DNA of 64,000 bases from NCBI GenBank assembly GCA_021234155.1, contig JAJEKV010000046.1, positions 2,663,258 to 2,727,257 on the forward strand, read 5' to 3'. The position numbers and the translations under genes are program-made. Positions 36,701 to 47,110 of the stretch are shown here, one piece after another. The stretch is from Isoetes taiwanensis (Eukaryota; Streptophyta; Lycopodiopsida; Isoetales; Isoetaceae). Each line of letters starts with the position of its first letter. The stretch's first letter is position 1. The notes below the pieces were generated by a model. The model had not been told where the DNA came from and made no database searches. It saw only the letters and a program-made list of their open reading frames with translations.

Positions 36701-37251
36701 CCATGGAGAACAGTCAATGTACAAGTCAAGATATTCGAGAATCAGGGAGCCTCTGTTCTCATTATGCTGAAGAAATTTTTGTCAATGGTGAGAACTTAGC
36801 TAGAGCCTCTAAAGATCTCAAAATCTCGACCTCTAGTAGCATCATAAAGGATTCTTTTAATTTGCCACATGTGATTTCATCAAAGGATCTTAAGGAACTA
36901 CATGATGGTCAATGTATTGGCATCAGAAACCATGTTGAATTAGAAACATTAACAGGGATCTCGGCAGAGCAAGGACTATTGCACGAACAAAAACAGGTGA
37001 GGGCTGATTTCACATATGAAAAGAAACTTCGATTACTTTAGAACTGTTTTCTGAAAATAAAAATCGTTGCCTTGCAGAAGTCAGAGGAGTTGTTGAAGAC
37101 ACTTGTGCGCTTGAAAGAGGAGGCAAAATCTGTCGCTGAGACCCTTAACAAATTAAGACAAAGCGTTAAGCACGAATACCATATTGGAAATGAATATACT
37201 ATTAAGGATGGCTTATTTTCAGAATACAATAGACCAACAATGGTATCATGA
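33753..37251 (+). CDS. DnaJ/J-domain protein, five coding exons
   Basis: A co-chaperone-like J protein, expected to stimulate an Hsp70 ATPase. Coding exons are 33,753-34,016, 34,395-34,446, 34,845-34,912, 35,389-36,996 and 37,078-37,251; all introns are GT-AG and the frame stays open, giving 721 aa. Residues 1-60 form a plant-type helical N-terminus (REFKDETLLGTIEKVNRDLK). The J domain (about 82-142) starts DWYRILQ, is cut by three introns, and keeps the essential HPD at 110-112 (LLLHPDKNKHFKAEEAFKLV). Residues 179-225 form an Arg-rich helix. The long Ser/Asn-rich middle holds a 42-residue direct repeat (482-523 and 524-565). The C-terminus (665-695) looks like a short coiled coil. No Zn finger or J-protein substrate domain is visible, so it is a type C-like J protein. 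The client is unknown. The start at 33,753 is the first ATG in frame; the ATG at 33,759 is also possible. Confidence 0.9.
34060..34175 (+). repeat. Short tandem duplication in intron 1
   Basis: GGAACCA(C/T)ATAAGCTCTGTACT...ATAGGTTTATG(A/C)TTCCTATT occurs twice in a row within the first intron of the coding region. The two copies differ by a small insertion and a few substitutions. Confidence 0.7.
34521..34612. mobile_element. Tiny double-hairpin MITE-like insert
   Basis: TTTAGGGTGTTGCTTAAAG is followed after 12 nt by its reverse complement (to 34,571). A second hairpin of the same TTAGGGTGTTGC core follows (34,574-34,612). It lies in the intron between the second and third coding exons of the J-domain gene. 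The size and symmetry fit a foldback or MITE relic. Confidence 0.5.
34958..35087 (+). repeat. 65-bp tandem duplication in intron
   Basis: Two essentially identical copies (34,958-35,022 and 35,023-35,087) in the third coding intron of the J-domain gene. The identity points to a recent slippage or repair duplication. Confidence 0.88.
36446..36697 (+). repeat. In-frame 126-bp repeat in J-domain gene
   Basis: Two copies, each 126 nt (42 codons), in the large fourth coding exon. Both read RQSR(N/S)N(Q/E)GN, KQQA, QT and NGNG-QSYE-LR. They have diverged at several codons but keep frame and length, so the expansion has been tolerated in the low-complexity middle region. Confidence 0.85.
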
Positions 37252-37603
37252 TGATGACACAAATCCCCAAACAAATTGTTGTAGTTCTCGTTAAATAGTG
37301 CAGAAACTAAGTTCTTGCTCTTCATAATCTTTCCTGCAACTTACCAAAACAATCACTAAAACATGCATGATTGAGTTTCTAAACATTTATTTTTGCCTTA
37401 CGTAGTTATGTGCACAACTTTTAATTATGTGAACAACGTGATATATGAACCAGTGTAAATTTTGTAAAAGGCAAAGCCCCTTTGGCTTGATTTTGGGAGG
37501 GGAAAATTTGCCACCCCGCGGAGTGGCTGGCCTAGAGGGACTTTTACTCAACAGAAAAGATCCATTGGGTTTCATTTTGGGGCTGAGTGCAGGGCAAGAA
37601 TTT

Positions 37604-37673
37604 CAAGAATGCATAGTAAATAGAGGGAATGGAAGGTACAAGAATGCATAGTAAACAGAGGGAATGGAAGGTA
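37604..37673 (+). repeat. 35-bp tandem duplication
   Basis: CAAGAATGCATAGTAAA-(T/C)-AGAGGGAATGGAAGGTA is present twice head to tail with one substitution. Confidence 0.85.
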
Positions 37674-37919
37674 AATCAACGTAGTGCACTGCTACTGTTC
37701 TTGCTCAACATGCCATGCCATAGCTTGATTGGAAGCCAAGACAAAATGAAGTCCAATGGTTTTTTTGGTACGCTTTACAACATTGTAGATGAATCCCACA
37801 ACAAGATCCATTCAAGAACAACTAGGGAAAATATAAAAGTAAAATAAATATCTCATTGGGGTGTATAATCAAGGTAACATGAAGTCAATATTGCAAGCGG
37901 TAAGCTAACTCGTCCCAAG

Positions 37920-38160
37920 CTTTTCTGGGTTGTTCAAAGGGCAAGCCCTGGGAGTGGAGGTGAGGATTTAGCATATCCTATAGAACACACGATTTGAGAA
38001 CTTTTCTAGGTTGTCCGAAGGGCAAACTCTAGGGGTGGAGGTTGAGGATTTAGCTATGCTATAGATTATACGATTTGAGGGCTTTTTTTGGGCTGATTGA
38101 AGGGCAAACCCTAGGCATGAAGGTTAAGGATTTAGCATATGCTACCAAATATACAATTTG
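37920..38160. repeat. 81-bp tandem repeat, three copies
   Basis: Units start at 37,920, 38,001 and 38,082. Each has CTTTT-TGGG-TG, GAAGGGCAA-CCC(T)AG, GGAGGT-GAGGATTTAGC and an (A)CGATTTGAG end. The copies are clearly diverged, so this is an old array. Confidence 0.8.
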
Positions 38161-38904
38161 GACAGAGATGTGGCCTCCGCAATTGCAAGTGAGGATTTTT
38201 TGTTTCCAAGTTTTTTTCCTATTGTGGGCTTGGGTTCTTGAAGCAAAGTCATGGTTAACTGGACTTGGATTCTTGAAATGAAGTATGGTTAACCAAGAAT
38301 GTTGACAAGCTAGCATGGTTTTCATGTGGAAAAAATCCAAATATACCTCCTAGTTTGTAAATACTCCAGAAATACCCCAGGGTATTCGTTCAAATGGCAA
38401 TAACATTTTTGTGATCGATCAAATAAAAACGTGCCCTTCACAAGACTTATAGATGAGATTGAGACTTATTTAATAGCAGTAGAATTATCTAAAACGGAGT
38501 TGGAATCTTCAACTAACAGTGTTTTAAAACAATGTTATAAAAGACAACTAAAATGACCATAACTTGTGAACAACTCAGTTTAGATGAATTTGATATTGTT
38601 GGAAAAGAGATTATTTAATCAATAGCGTAAATACAAATTTTGAATTTGAGAAGCTACAAAAACTATATCACCACGTTTTCAAAAATGCTCTTTATTTGGG
38701 AGGTATTTTTGGAATATTTACAAACTTGAGGGGTATATTTGAAATTTTCTCTTTTTATTTTAGTACAAAATGTTTTAAATGGTTAGTTTTAGCGATTCTT
38801 CTTCAACCCTCGTGAGGGCAACCCATACTGTGATAACACCTTGTTTACTGTTGTGCCTTTGTAACCTAATCATGACAATAGAGAGCTTTAATAATTTGAA
38901 TTTT

Positions 38905-39160
38905 GGAATTAAATTGAATTGAATGTATTTTTATCGTCCACGAAAACCAAATGATCTATGGGATCCAAACAGAGAAAACAACAAGGGTAGTATTGTCAGG
39001 ATTCAAAAACCCCTGCCCCGAAGGCCTTGGCAGTAATAGGCATGCTGACAAACTATACAAAGTGGTACAATGATATGGTAAGGTACATCCGATGATTCTT
39101 CTAATTTTGAAACATCCCATGATATATCGCTCTATCCTAGCCATTGAGACAGGGCATATT
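38905..39160 (-). mobile_element. LINE 3' end fragment, copy 3
   Basis: In minus orientation the last 150 bp match the 17.9 kb copy: CCTTCGGGGC-GGGGTTTTT, AATCCTGAC, TTTGG-TCCCATAG, TTGGT-TTCGTGGAC and ATAAAAA, then an ATTCAATTC-type tail at about 38,905-38,930. There is no coding sequence. Confidence 0.65.
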
Positions 39161-40550
39161 CCCAAGGATATGCCCTGCCACAAAACCACAGCCGTCCAAC
39201 CCAAGTCAAGATGGGGTCAAAACCCCATTTCCACGTCACCCTAAGGTGCATGATAAAGTATTCGATTGAAGTCAAACGCGTACATACACACAAGTAACAA
39301 AGAAATATTGCTGTTCTGCAAAGATACAAAGCACCATTGCTGTTGTGCAGCAGTATTGTATTCTCACTCACACTTCCAAACAAATTTACAGCAGCGCCTC
39401 CTCAATGCATGACCGAACTGCATGCTCTTGACAAAGGAGACAACAACCTCAAACATAAATAGAAGAAGGGGAAGCCGAGTTTGGCCGCATACACACACGA
39501 TCGGCCGGCTAGCCTCGCTTCCACACTCTACAGCGGCTCCATTGTTTTGAAGAATAGGCTTCCACAGAAACAGAAATACCACAGCTTCATAACAAGCAAG
39601 AAGAGGAACTTCACTACTCCATTAAAATTTAGCATGGAGATTTGAACCACGAGGCCGGGCCGCAAAGATATGAGGAAGCATGGGGATTTGAACCCCCTGC
39701 CCAAAAGGTAGTTCCGGAAAACCTCAAAATGAAACACCACCTGTGCCAAACAAGACAACACCTGTTGAAGCAAAACAAAAGCACAAAAACGAAGATAGAA
39801 GCACAAGAACGGTCATATTTCTTGCCTATGGCGGAAATCGAAGATGGTTGGCGGCTATGGAAAAATCAAAAATCTCCCCTTCACAACAAGAAGAACCCAG
39901 ATGCCATAACGGCTCCGATTCTCCATCCGCATACTGCCGGTTCTCGCATGATGTGCCTCTGCCCTAAACCCCCGGTTAACTATATATTTATCGGCCGCAG
40001 ATAATGACTCTAAGAATCGATTTGAAGAGTCGGTTGCCCCTGAACCCTGCCAGAATAACTTCGCCATGGCCAAGCAGCCGCCCACAGAAGAACTCCGCCA
40101 TGCCTTGTTGCTCCATCCGCTCCACGCGGACGGGAAGCCATCGCCAACACTGGCCTTCTAAAAACTAAAATTTCCAAACAAAAACCTAAACACCATTGAA
40201 ACACCAAAACCCATATACTGACGTCAGATTTATACCAAAATAGCATACGAATACACTTACAAACCTTAAGAAATCTTATGTAACACCAGGCCCAAACAAC
40301 ATTTTGGAAACTTAATAATCCCTTCCCTTTATTTCCATAATGGTTAATCATTTATTTTTAGCCTCTCTTCCATGTGTTAAAACCATGCATTCTCCAGTAT
40401 CATTTGGTTCCCCATGGGTTAGTGGGACACTTTACATGCTTATAATTGGCCATTTTTACTCTATTGCCTGCCATATCCCTAGCAAAATGAATCATGACAT
40501 TCAATTTGGTAAGAAAATGCCAACAGATCTAGAACAATGATTAGGCATGA
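39161..40550. other. Intergenic, B-box-like motifs only
   Basis: No gene. On the minus strand, 39,630-39,705 contains two GGTTCAAATC-like boxes (one as GGGGTTCAAATCCCC), which may be a decayed tRNA-derived repeat. No cloverleaf could be drawn. Confidence 0.3.
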
Positions 40551-40556
40551 TGTATA

Positions 40557-40660
40557 GGGGAATGGAGGTTGGGGCCTCCATTCAGTATTTTTTGGGTGGG
40601 GTTGGGGTGAGCTTAAGCGGTCAATTGAAATTGGGAATGGAGGCCCCAACCTCCATTCCC
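40557..40660. mobile_element. 104-bp Stowaway-like MITE
   Basis: 26-bp perfect terminal inverted repeats (GGGAATGGAGGTTGGGGCC... and its complement) enclose about 50 bp. TA dinucleotides flank both ends (40,555-40,556 and 40,661-40,662), as expected for Tc1/mariner-type insertions. The termini do not match the usual CTCCCTCC Stowaway end, so the family is uncertain. Confidence 0.7.
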
Positions 40661-40662
40661 TA

Positions 40663-42145
40663 CAATATAGAAGTTGGGGACGTTTTTTTCTTTTTTCGAG
40701 ATCCAACAAATTTATAAGGCATTCTTCTAGGCAGACTTACAAAGCATTCTTACAAGATGGTGAAAGCAAGGTTTCATGAAGATTTTTACCGCCCCTTGAA
40801 GCAGTATCACAAGTGATAAACCCGCGATTTTTGCGAACCTTGAAAGATCGCGAACATAATGCGTATAAAAATACATGCAAACTAGGTCGGCGGGCATTGG
40901 GTCAAGAGCGAAGCCATGGCAAGCATTTCTTCCAAAAAAATGGGCGTTGGATCGAAAAGAGCCTGCCTTCCGAGCTTCAAAATGTTTTGCATTGGCAGCG
41001 ATGGCAAAAGATTGATAAGAACTTTCGATTCGTGAAGAAGTGGCGATGGCAAGCACTCGATAAACCCTAAACAAAACCTAAGCGATCCGGGAAGAAGGGC
41101 GGCGATGGTTGGTATGAAACCTAAAACAAAACCTAAGGAAGCCCTAACAGTGCAGCGATTTTGGTCGAGGAAAATGTGTGAAGCTTCCATTTCGGCGTTA
41201 TTGGCTCATGCCACGCGTCAGCACCAAAATGCACGCCACTAAAAATAACGGACCCAACTTCTATATTGTGTTGGTGACAGCTTGTAGGCAAATTATTAAG
41301 AATAATTCAGTTGCAACCATTTCCACCCATTTCGACCATTCTGCAGCTGCAACCATTTCCAGTTGCCCATTTCGACCATTCTACAGCTGGAAGCCCATTT
41401 TAATGAGTTTTGGGTCAAATTCAATTGGCAGGGCTAACAAAGGGTGCCGCAAATTATTACGAAGAGGACAACTACTTAGAATAGTATGTCTTGCCATATT
41501 TTGCTCCAATCTCCCCGCTTTTGTCAAAATCGGCTTGAAATCGCAACAAAAATAGGGCTTGAATCTACCAAAAAGAAGATTGAAATTGAAATAGGGCTTG
41601 AATTTGCCAAAAATCTGCTAAGTTTGCCTCAAACCTCTGAGTTAAAAAGGGTTAAACCCCATGCTCCCCCATTACGCGGGATAAATGGGCTCTCACGGGG
41701 TTTAGCCCCTTCATAAATAAACTTAATCCTCCACAAAAATATTACTGCCCGTTTCACTTGGCTAAAATAGATAAGAGACGGTTCACATGCAATGAAAGTG
41801 TCATCACCGTCGTGTAAAAAGGCTCACCGTTTTACACACACCATCACCTGCCATCGCCAAATAGCACAGGGCAAAATAGGGCCTCTCTCCTGGGATGGTT
41901 GCATGTGAATCCAGCCTAAGTAGAGCTAGAGGTACACACTGAATCAAGAATTAAAAAGACAGATCTGTAGCAAGGCAATACAGAAACCAGAAAAAGCAAC
42001 CCATAAAACAGGTCTAACTAAAAATGCAACACATCTAGCAAAACTGATACAAGAGTTATACAAATTCATCACTGTAGCGTTAGGCAACTGGTCTAAAGCA
42101 CCAAATAGAAACCTATACATAAAAAGGCTACAAAAAAGAGCTGCT
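40663..42145. other. Intergenic and ERF 3' flank
   Basis: Short tandem duplications at 41,308-41,392 (GCAACCATTTCCA, CCCATTTCGACCATTCT) are the only structure I see. About 41,940-42,145 is probably the 3' UTR of the minus-strand ERF. Confidence 0.35.
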
Positions 42146-43030
42146 TCAACCACGGATTCTTATCTCTGGTTGATCCAGAAGCTCGTTGAGTAAGAAGGTA
42201 AGGAGCTTATCTTGAATGTGCTGCATGTTAATATTTTGCTTAAAACCAAGTTTATGCTGCATCATTGTCATCCTTTCTACTATCTCTCTAGGTAAAGCTA
42301 TGGAAGCTTGTTCAGACATAATGCCTCTGACAGGCTTCTTCTTCTCGGCAGACTTTCTTGCAGTATTTGTGAATTTGGCTTCCAGGGCATGGTACTGATT
42401 TTCATCCACAAAATTAAGTTTTGCCTTCTTCCCTTTGATCTTCTTTGCTGCAGTGTCATATGCAAAGGCAGCCTCTTCTGCACTTCCAAATGATCCAAGC
42501 CACAGCCTGACCTTCTGGTAAGGGTCCCGTATTTCTGCAGCCCACTTACCAGATGGGCGCAATCTGACACCTCTGTAATGCCTCTTTCTCTTATTACCAC
42601 TATGACTAATGCCACTGTTGGCCTCAGTTGAAGCTAGTGGCTCCTTCTTTGGAGCTAAAAACACATTTGGCTCCACCTTTGGCACAACCAGGGAATTCTT
42701 CTCTCCAATGGAAGCTGGAACAGAAGTATTCCTGCATTCTGAGATAGTACTTTCTGATTTAATGGAGAATCCCTGCTTTTCAAGCAAAGATGCCTCCCAA
42801 GCAGACCACTCTTGCAGCACATCTTCCGACGAAATATCACTCTTCAGAACTGAATCTAGACATGTGTTCAGATCATGAGAAGGCAATTCCTCCTGGACTT
42901 GAAATTCATCTACATCCCAACCTAAACAACTCAAATCCCAATCATCTGTTGCCTGCACGGAATCATCATCAGGATACCCAAAAGCAGAATGGAAGGTAGG
43001 AGGAGCACTTGGAATAATTCCTCGACACAT
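42146..43030 (-). CDS. AP2/ERF transcription factor, group VII-like
   Basis: A 294-aa, intronless DNA-binding protein of the ERF family, expected in the nucleus and predicted to bind GCC-box-type promoters. The AP2 domain is at 151-207 ([19 protein letters not shown], then [20 protein letters not shown]), with the WAAEIRD signature of the ERF rather than DREB branch. A KRKR basic stretch precedes it. The region before it is acidic ([15 protein letters not shown], 29-43), typical of an activation domain. The start is fixed by an in-frame TGA two codons upstream of the ATG. The N-terminus MCRGIIPSA resembles the MCGGAII motif of group VII ERFs, whose Cys2 makes stability oxygen-dependent (family knowledge). 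Position 3 is Arg instead of Gly, and placement in group VII is an inference. Confidence 0.9.
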   Translation of the reverse strand: MCRGIIPSAPPTFHSAFGYPDDDSVQATDDWDLSCLGWDVDEFQVQEELPSHDLNTCLDSVLKSDISSEDVLQEWSAWEASLLEKQGFSIKSESTISECRNTSVPASIGEKNSLVVPKVEPNVFLAPKKEPLASTEANSGISHSGNKRKRHYRGVRLRPSGKWAAEIRDPYQKVRLWLGSFGSAEEAAFAYDTAAKKIKGKKAKLNFVDENQYHALEAKFTNTARKSAEKKKPVRGIMSEQASIALPREIVERMTMMQHKLGFKQNINMQHIQDKLLTFLLNELLDQPEIRIRG

Positions 43031-44637
43031 TGCTCAGATGTGATGCACACATTCAACAGAAACAAAAACTATGATAAGTAGGATCCAAATGGGTGGCGAA
43101 CAAAGATAAAATCCCGAGCTCAATCTGAGGTTCGATTTAAAGGAAGATTTTGAAAAGGCGAAAACAAATCCTGCACAATACTTGTGGGTGAGAAACAAAC
43201 ACGGGCGTAATATAAGAAATTGGAAGGAAAGGGGTAGCGAAACAGGGAAGAAACTCGTGCACTAGTTTTTTACACTGGAATAATAGTTAAATGCCTACAA
43301 GTTGCCAAGTACAAGAGGTGCTCAGATGTGCTGCAGCGGCAGGCAGCAGGTCCCACAAAAAACATGAGTTTGCAAACAAAAGAACAAAAGCTTACCAGCG
43401 AAAAGACGTCCTATTTCAGCATTGTCGACGACATAGTTTCATCAATTCAAAGCTCCAGTCGGCGGCTGCCGCCGCTTGTCCATTTATGTCAGTCTCTGAA
43501 GATCGAAGCGTATCGGCACCCTGCCATGGACAAAAATTTACGAGCAAAGTAAACCCTACTTTTAACGGCCCTGATCTTCTGAAAATTAACATTTCTCTAG
43601 GTGGTCATTATCACCGACCAATTATTATACGCATAATCTTCCAGACATTGCATGGTGCCCTCTATAATTTTCGAACTAAAAACAAAAGGGTCATTTTTGA
43701 TCGTTTGAGTGTTGGCAAAGTTTTCTTAATATGCCAATATACCAAGCATGTTCCAATAGTGCCTTTCCCATTGTCCCAGCCTCTACAGGTGAAATCTCAA
43801 AGTAAGAAGTGGGCGGACCAAATAGATGATGCCATTCCGCATCGAAGCTTATCACATTAGTAACTCCCAGGATGGAAGTTTTTTTTGGAAAATCCTCTGC
43901 GCCTGTTCAAGACATGAACACCTGTTGTCTCAAAGACGTCAGATCCAATAGTTTTAGTGATTAAGAGGGTGTACCCATCAAAGGCCCACCTAACAACAAA
44001 ATGGCCCGATGGAGGCTCTGCAGTGCTCAAATCTAAGCAAATGATGGCTTTTTAAAGACCCCAAAAATTGCCTACTCTAGTGCCCCGAATGGAGAACTAG
44101 AGACCCCTAAAGTAGACCCCTTTTCTGCCCCCTGATGGGCCCAGTAAGGTGTCATGTATTTGGTTTTTGGGCAAAATATGGTCCAAATGGCACATATAGG
44201 TTGTCAAAAGAAAGGTCTTGATAAGCTCTTTATAATGATGTTTGTCCGATAGCCATATGCCTGCCCTACAAAAAGATTATTTTACTAAATGTGAAAATAA
44301 CAAAACTGGAAGATCCTGGCCATTCAACTAAAAATTTCAAAAAGGAAGGTCATATTAAATGATCTTGGCCATTAAGGTCTTGGGCCAAAGGTGGGCGCCC
44401 CCCAAAACTCGCCCAGATTTTCTTGTCGTGAACACGTAATACTCCAGCATGTGGCTCCACCCTCGATCTATTTACGAGCGATTATTGCTCCAATGTCCCG
44501 ATTCTAGTTTACTCTCAAGCTTAATAGACAACTGCCACAGTATCGTCCAGATTTCACATACGATTTCAGTGTCTTTGTTTTTCAGCCAAATTTTTGGGTG
44601 AAGTTTTTCTGGTGGTGTTTTGCTATCACCACCAAGT
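43031..44637. other. ERF upstream region
   Basis: Likely holds the leader and promoter of the minus-strand ERF in its left part. A 189-codon plus-strand open frame (43,291-43,860) has no recognisable domain and is probably fortuitous. No clear TATA box was identified. Confidence 0.35.
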
Positions 44638-44780
44638 TTCCATTACATTGAAAAAACAGATTAACACCATTAAAAAAATAGGTCTAACATTGAAACAGAT
44701 TAAACATTACATTAAAACAGATTAACAGCACAGTACATTGAAACAGTTGAACACGATTACATTGAAAGTAATTATTTGAC
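44638..44780. repeat. ACATTGAAACAGATTAA minisatellite
   Basis: About six degenerate copies of CATTACATTGAAAACAGATTAACA-like units of 20-25 bp. Confidence 0.7.
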
Positions 44781-44899
44781 TATTACAGTAAAAAATCCAA
44801 TATGACAGTCAAAACAACATTATAGAGAAGACAACATTACAGTGAAACCATTACAGTGCCACAAATCAAGTTTGCTACCATTAAAAGATCACTGTCATA

Positions 44900-47110
44900 C
44901 CAATCAAAAAGATGCAGCAATGTTATGATTTTGAATCGCCTGCTTCAACACATCAGCTAACATACCTGCACGTATTGTTGGATCTGACAGATTATAATTG
45001 TAGAAAGTACAATTATTATTAGTAGCACCCATGAAAGACTACCCTCCAGTATTGTTAATCGTCGAATCCACAAACTTCAACCCATTCAATTGTGGGTAAT
45101 GCTTTTCCACTTCATCCCAGAACTCATTATCAATCTCTGGATCATACTTAACAGTAAGATGATCATCATTATTATTAAATTGTACAATCGAATCAGTTAA
45201 CTCCTTTCCCTGCATCCACAAAAATTGCAAAAAATACAGATAGAAAGTGCGGATAGAAAATTATAGATAGAAAATTGTAGAAAAATACCTTAGTAGAAAT
45301 ATCTTGCACTAAATCCACATGCATGGCATCAGCCGAAGCTTCTTTAACCTGAATAAAGTAACATTAGCAATAAAAAATGAGCGAGATAAACAAATTAAAT
45401 TAGCAAGAAACAATACCATGATAGTAGAACTTCTCTCGGAAACTGTCTCACTCAATCTTGCTTTTTTCTGAAACAAACAATAAAAATATGAACGAAAAAG
45501 CTTAAGTGTGAAAAAAACTAAAATCACTTACCACGACATCATTAGGGTTTTTTGAGATCATAAAAGGGCCTTCTAAGAATTGCTGACTAAGCTATATGAA
45601 CTACCAATCAGAAAACAGAACTGGTAATCCAGTCAGCAAAACAGTTATAACTAACTCACTGGATCACATTTTCTAGCATAAGTGTTGATAGAAAAGTCCA
45701 AATGAGCTCTTGTTTGGTGCAATAGATAGATCTCATTGAGATCTTTCCAACCTTGGGTGGTTTGCATACCTTTTAGCCCCGTAGGATAGTAAAAAATGAT
45801 AAAAAGCATATTTTTTGGAGTTTTGACAATCATAAGTGGTTAAAATATGTGCAAAGCATCTAAGATTGGAAAGATCTCAACGAGATCTATCTATTGCACT
45901 AAACAAGAGCTCATTTGGACTTTTCTATCAACAGTTATACTAGAAAATGTGATCCAATGAGTTAGTTATAACAGTTTTGCTGATTGGACTCGTCAGGCTC
46001 TGATTTCTGATTGGTAGTTCATTTGTCTTCATTTGGCTTAGTTGGCATGTTTTGAAGGCCCTTTTTTAATCTCAAAAAAACCCTAATGTATCGTAAAGAT
46101 TGTCAACCTCAATACAAGTTTCAAAAATTGGAACATGAACAGAACATTGCGCATCACTATTAGAACCTTTAACGTTACAAAGTGAACACTTCTTCGCTAT
46201 CTCTTCATTTAAAACATGCTTATAAGTTCTTATGTTCCCATCACTATCAAACGGACAAACCAAAATGCTCATATAAGCATTAATTTGCAGCTTCTTTGTC
46301 CTGTCATATCTAGAAAAAAGATAAAATACATTAATTTAGACACAACAAAAAGGAAACACAATTATCTCACTTACTTTTGGTATGACTCAACACGTTTATG
46401 ACATGTAACCAAGCACCCAATTTCTGCAGGCATGCCAGCCAAAGATAACCTTGATACAGCAGTCACCTGACCACTTTTGTTGCTAATTGTGCTGTCATTC
46501 ACAAGAATACCCATGACATTTAATCAAGACCTGATCTTGTTCGTCCCAACAGGTACTTTTTGGTACTAAATCTACACAAATAAAACAAAAGATAAATAGA
46601 ACAGATGTAAATAGAGAAAAAATTAAATAAACTTACCACTTTAGTCGAGTGATGGGCTGCAGAAAGAAACTACGAGGCTGAGACCCTTCCCTTGGTGGAA
46701 TATGCAACAAATAATGCTTGTAAGTAAAGACAGAGTCCTCTTCGTGAGTCCATACAGGTGGTCTAAAATGCTCACTGTCAAACTTTGTCACAGTGCAGCC
46801 ATAAGTCTTGCTTACCCGTTCATGGTAGGCAACAAACTCACCATAGCTATCATTTCCTAAATTGAAATCACAATCCATTGTACCATGGAGTTCCTTGTAA
46901 CCTGTTGAAGGTATTCCTGGCAAACCTTCAACCTCAATGGCTTAGAACCTCCAGATTGCTTCAGGCAACCACTTTGTGCAAGAAAATTGCAAAAAGAAAG
47001 CTCAAACAATGGATTAGTTATGCTTTCCCAAAACAGAAAAAAGGATGCCTCAGCAAAAATGATGTCATTTTCAAACAAATTGAGATTTTGACATGATTTC
47101 AACTCTAAAG
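44900..47110 (-). pseudogene. Unrecognised intron-bearing gene or pseudogene
   Basis: Minus-strand coding-like segments in order. 46,923-46,637 (GIPSTGYKELHGTMDCDFN ... HEEDSVFTYKHYLLHIPPRE) ends at a donor GTAAGT. About 46,560-46,387 (STISNKSGQVTAVSRLSLAG ... ESYQK) ends at GTAAGT and contains an in-frame stop. 46,300-46,085 (MSILVCPFDSDGNIRTYKHV, then KCSLCN) follows. 45,230-45,039 and a leftward extension (LTVKYDPEIDNEFWDEVEKH) come last. Two C-x-x-C-like pairs are visible (CSLC). I do not recognise the family. Intron signals argue for a real ancestral gene or a TE-captured host gene; the stop and the inserted MITE argue that it is now dead. Confidence 0.4.
45545..46083. mobile_element. 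539-bp MITE with long inverted arms
   Basis: The ends GGGTTTTTTGAGAT...AAAGGGCCTTC (45,545-45,573) and their complement (46,054-46,083) are nearly perfect. Much of the interior is also inverted: 45,600-45,760 (ACCAATCAGA..., GAGCTCTTGTTTGGTGCAAT) pairs with 45,860-46,015. A TA dinucleotide flanks each side. Its right end abuts the coding-like segment at 46,086-46,300, and its left end is followed by GATGTCGTG and a donor GTAAGT. The insertion therefore appears to interrupt an exon of the minus-strand gene. Confidence 0.78.

Larger units (their letters stand above)
37252..38900. other. 3' flank of J-domain gene, intergenic
   Basis: The early part is probably the 3' UTR. The remainder has no gene; it contains the two tandem repeats listed separately. 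Confidence 0.4.

Noticed and set aside
39630-39705. Possible minus-strand tRNA (GGGGTTCAAATCCCC T-arm)
   Set aside because: No acceptor, D or anticodon arms can be paired; two B-box-like motifs in 50 bp look like a decayed repeat.
43291-43860. 189-codon plus-strand open frame upstream of the ERF
   Set aside because: No domain, no splice or homologous context, and composition unlike the two real genes; it overlaps the expected ERF promoter.
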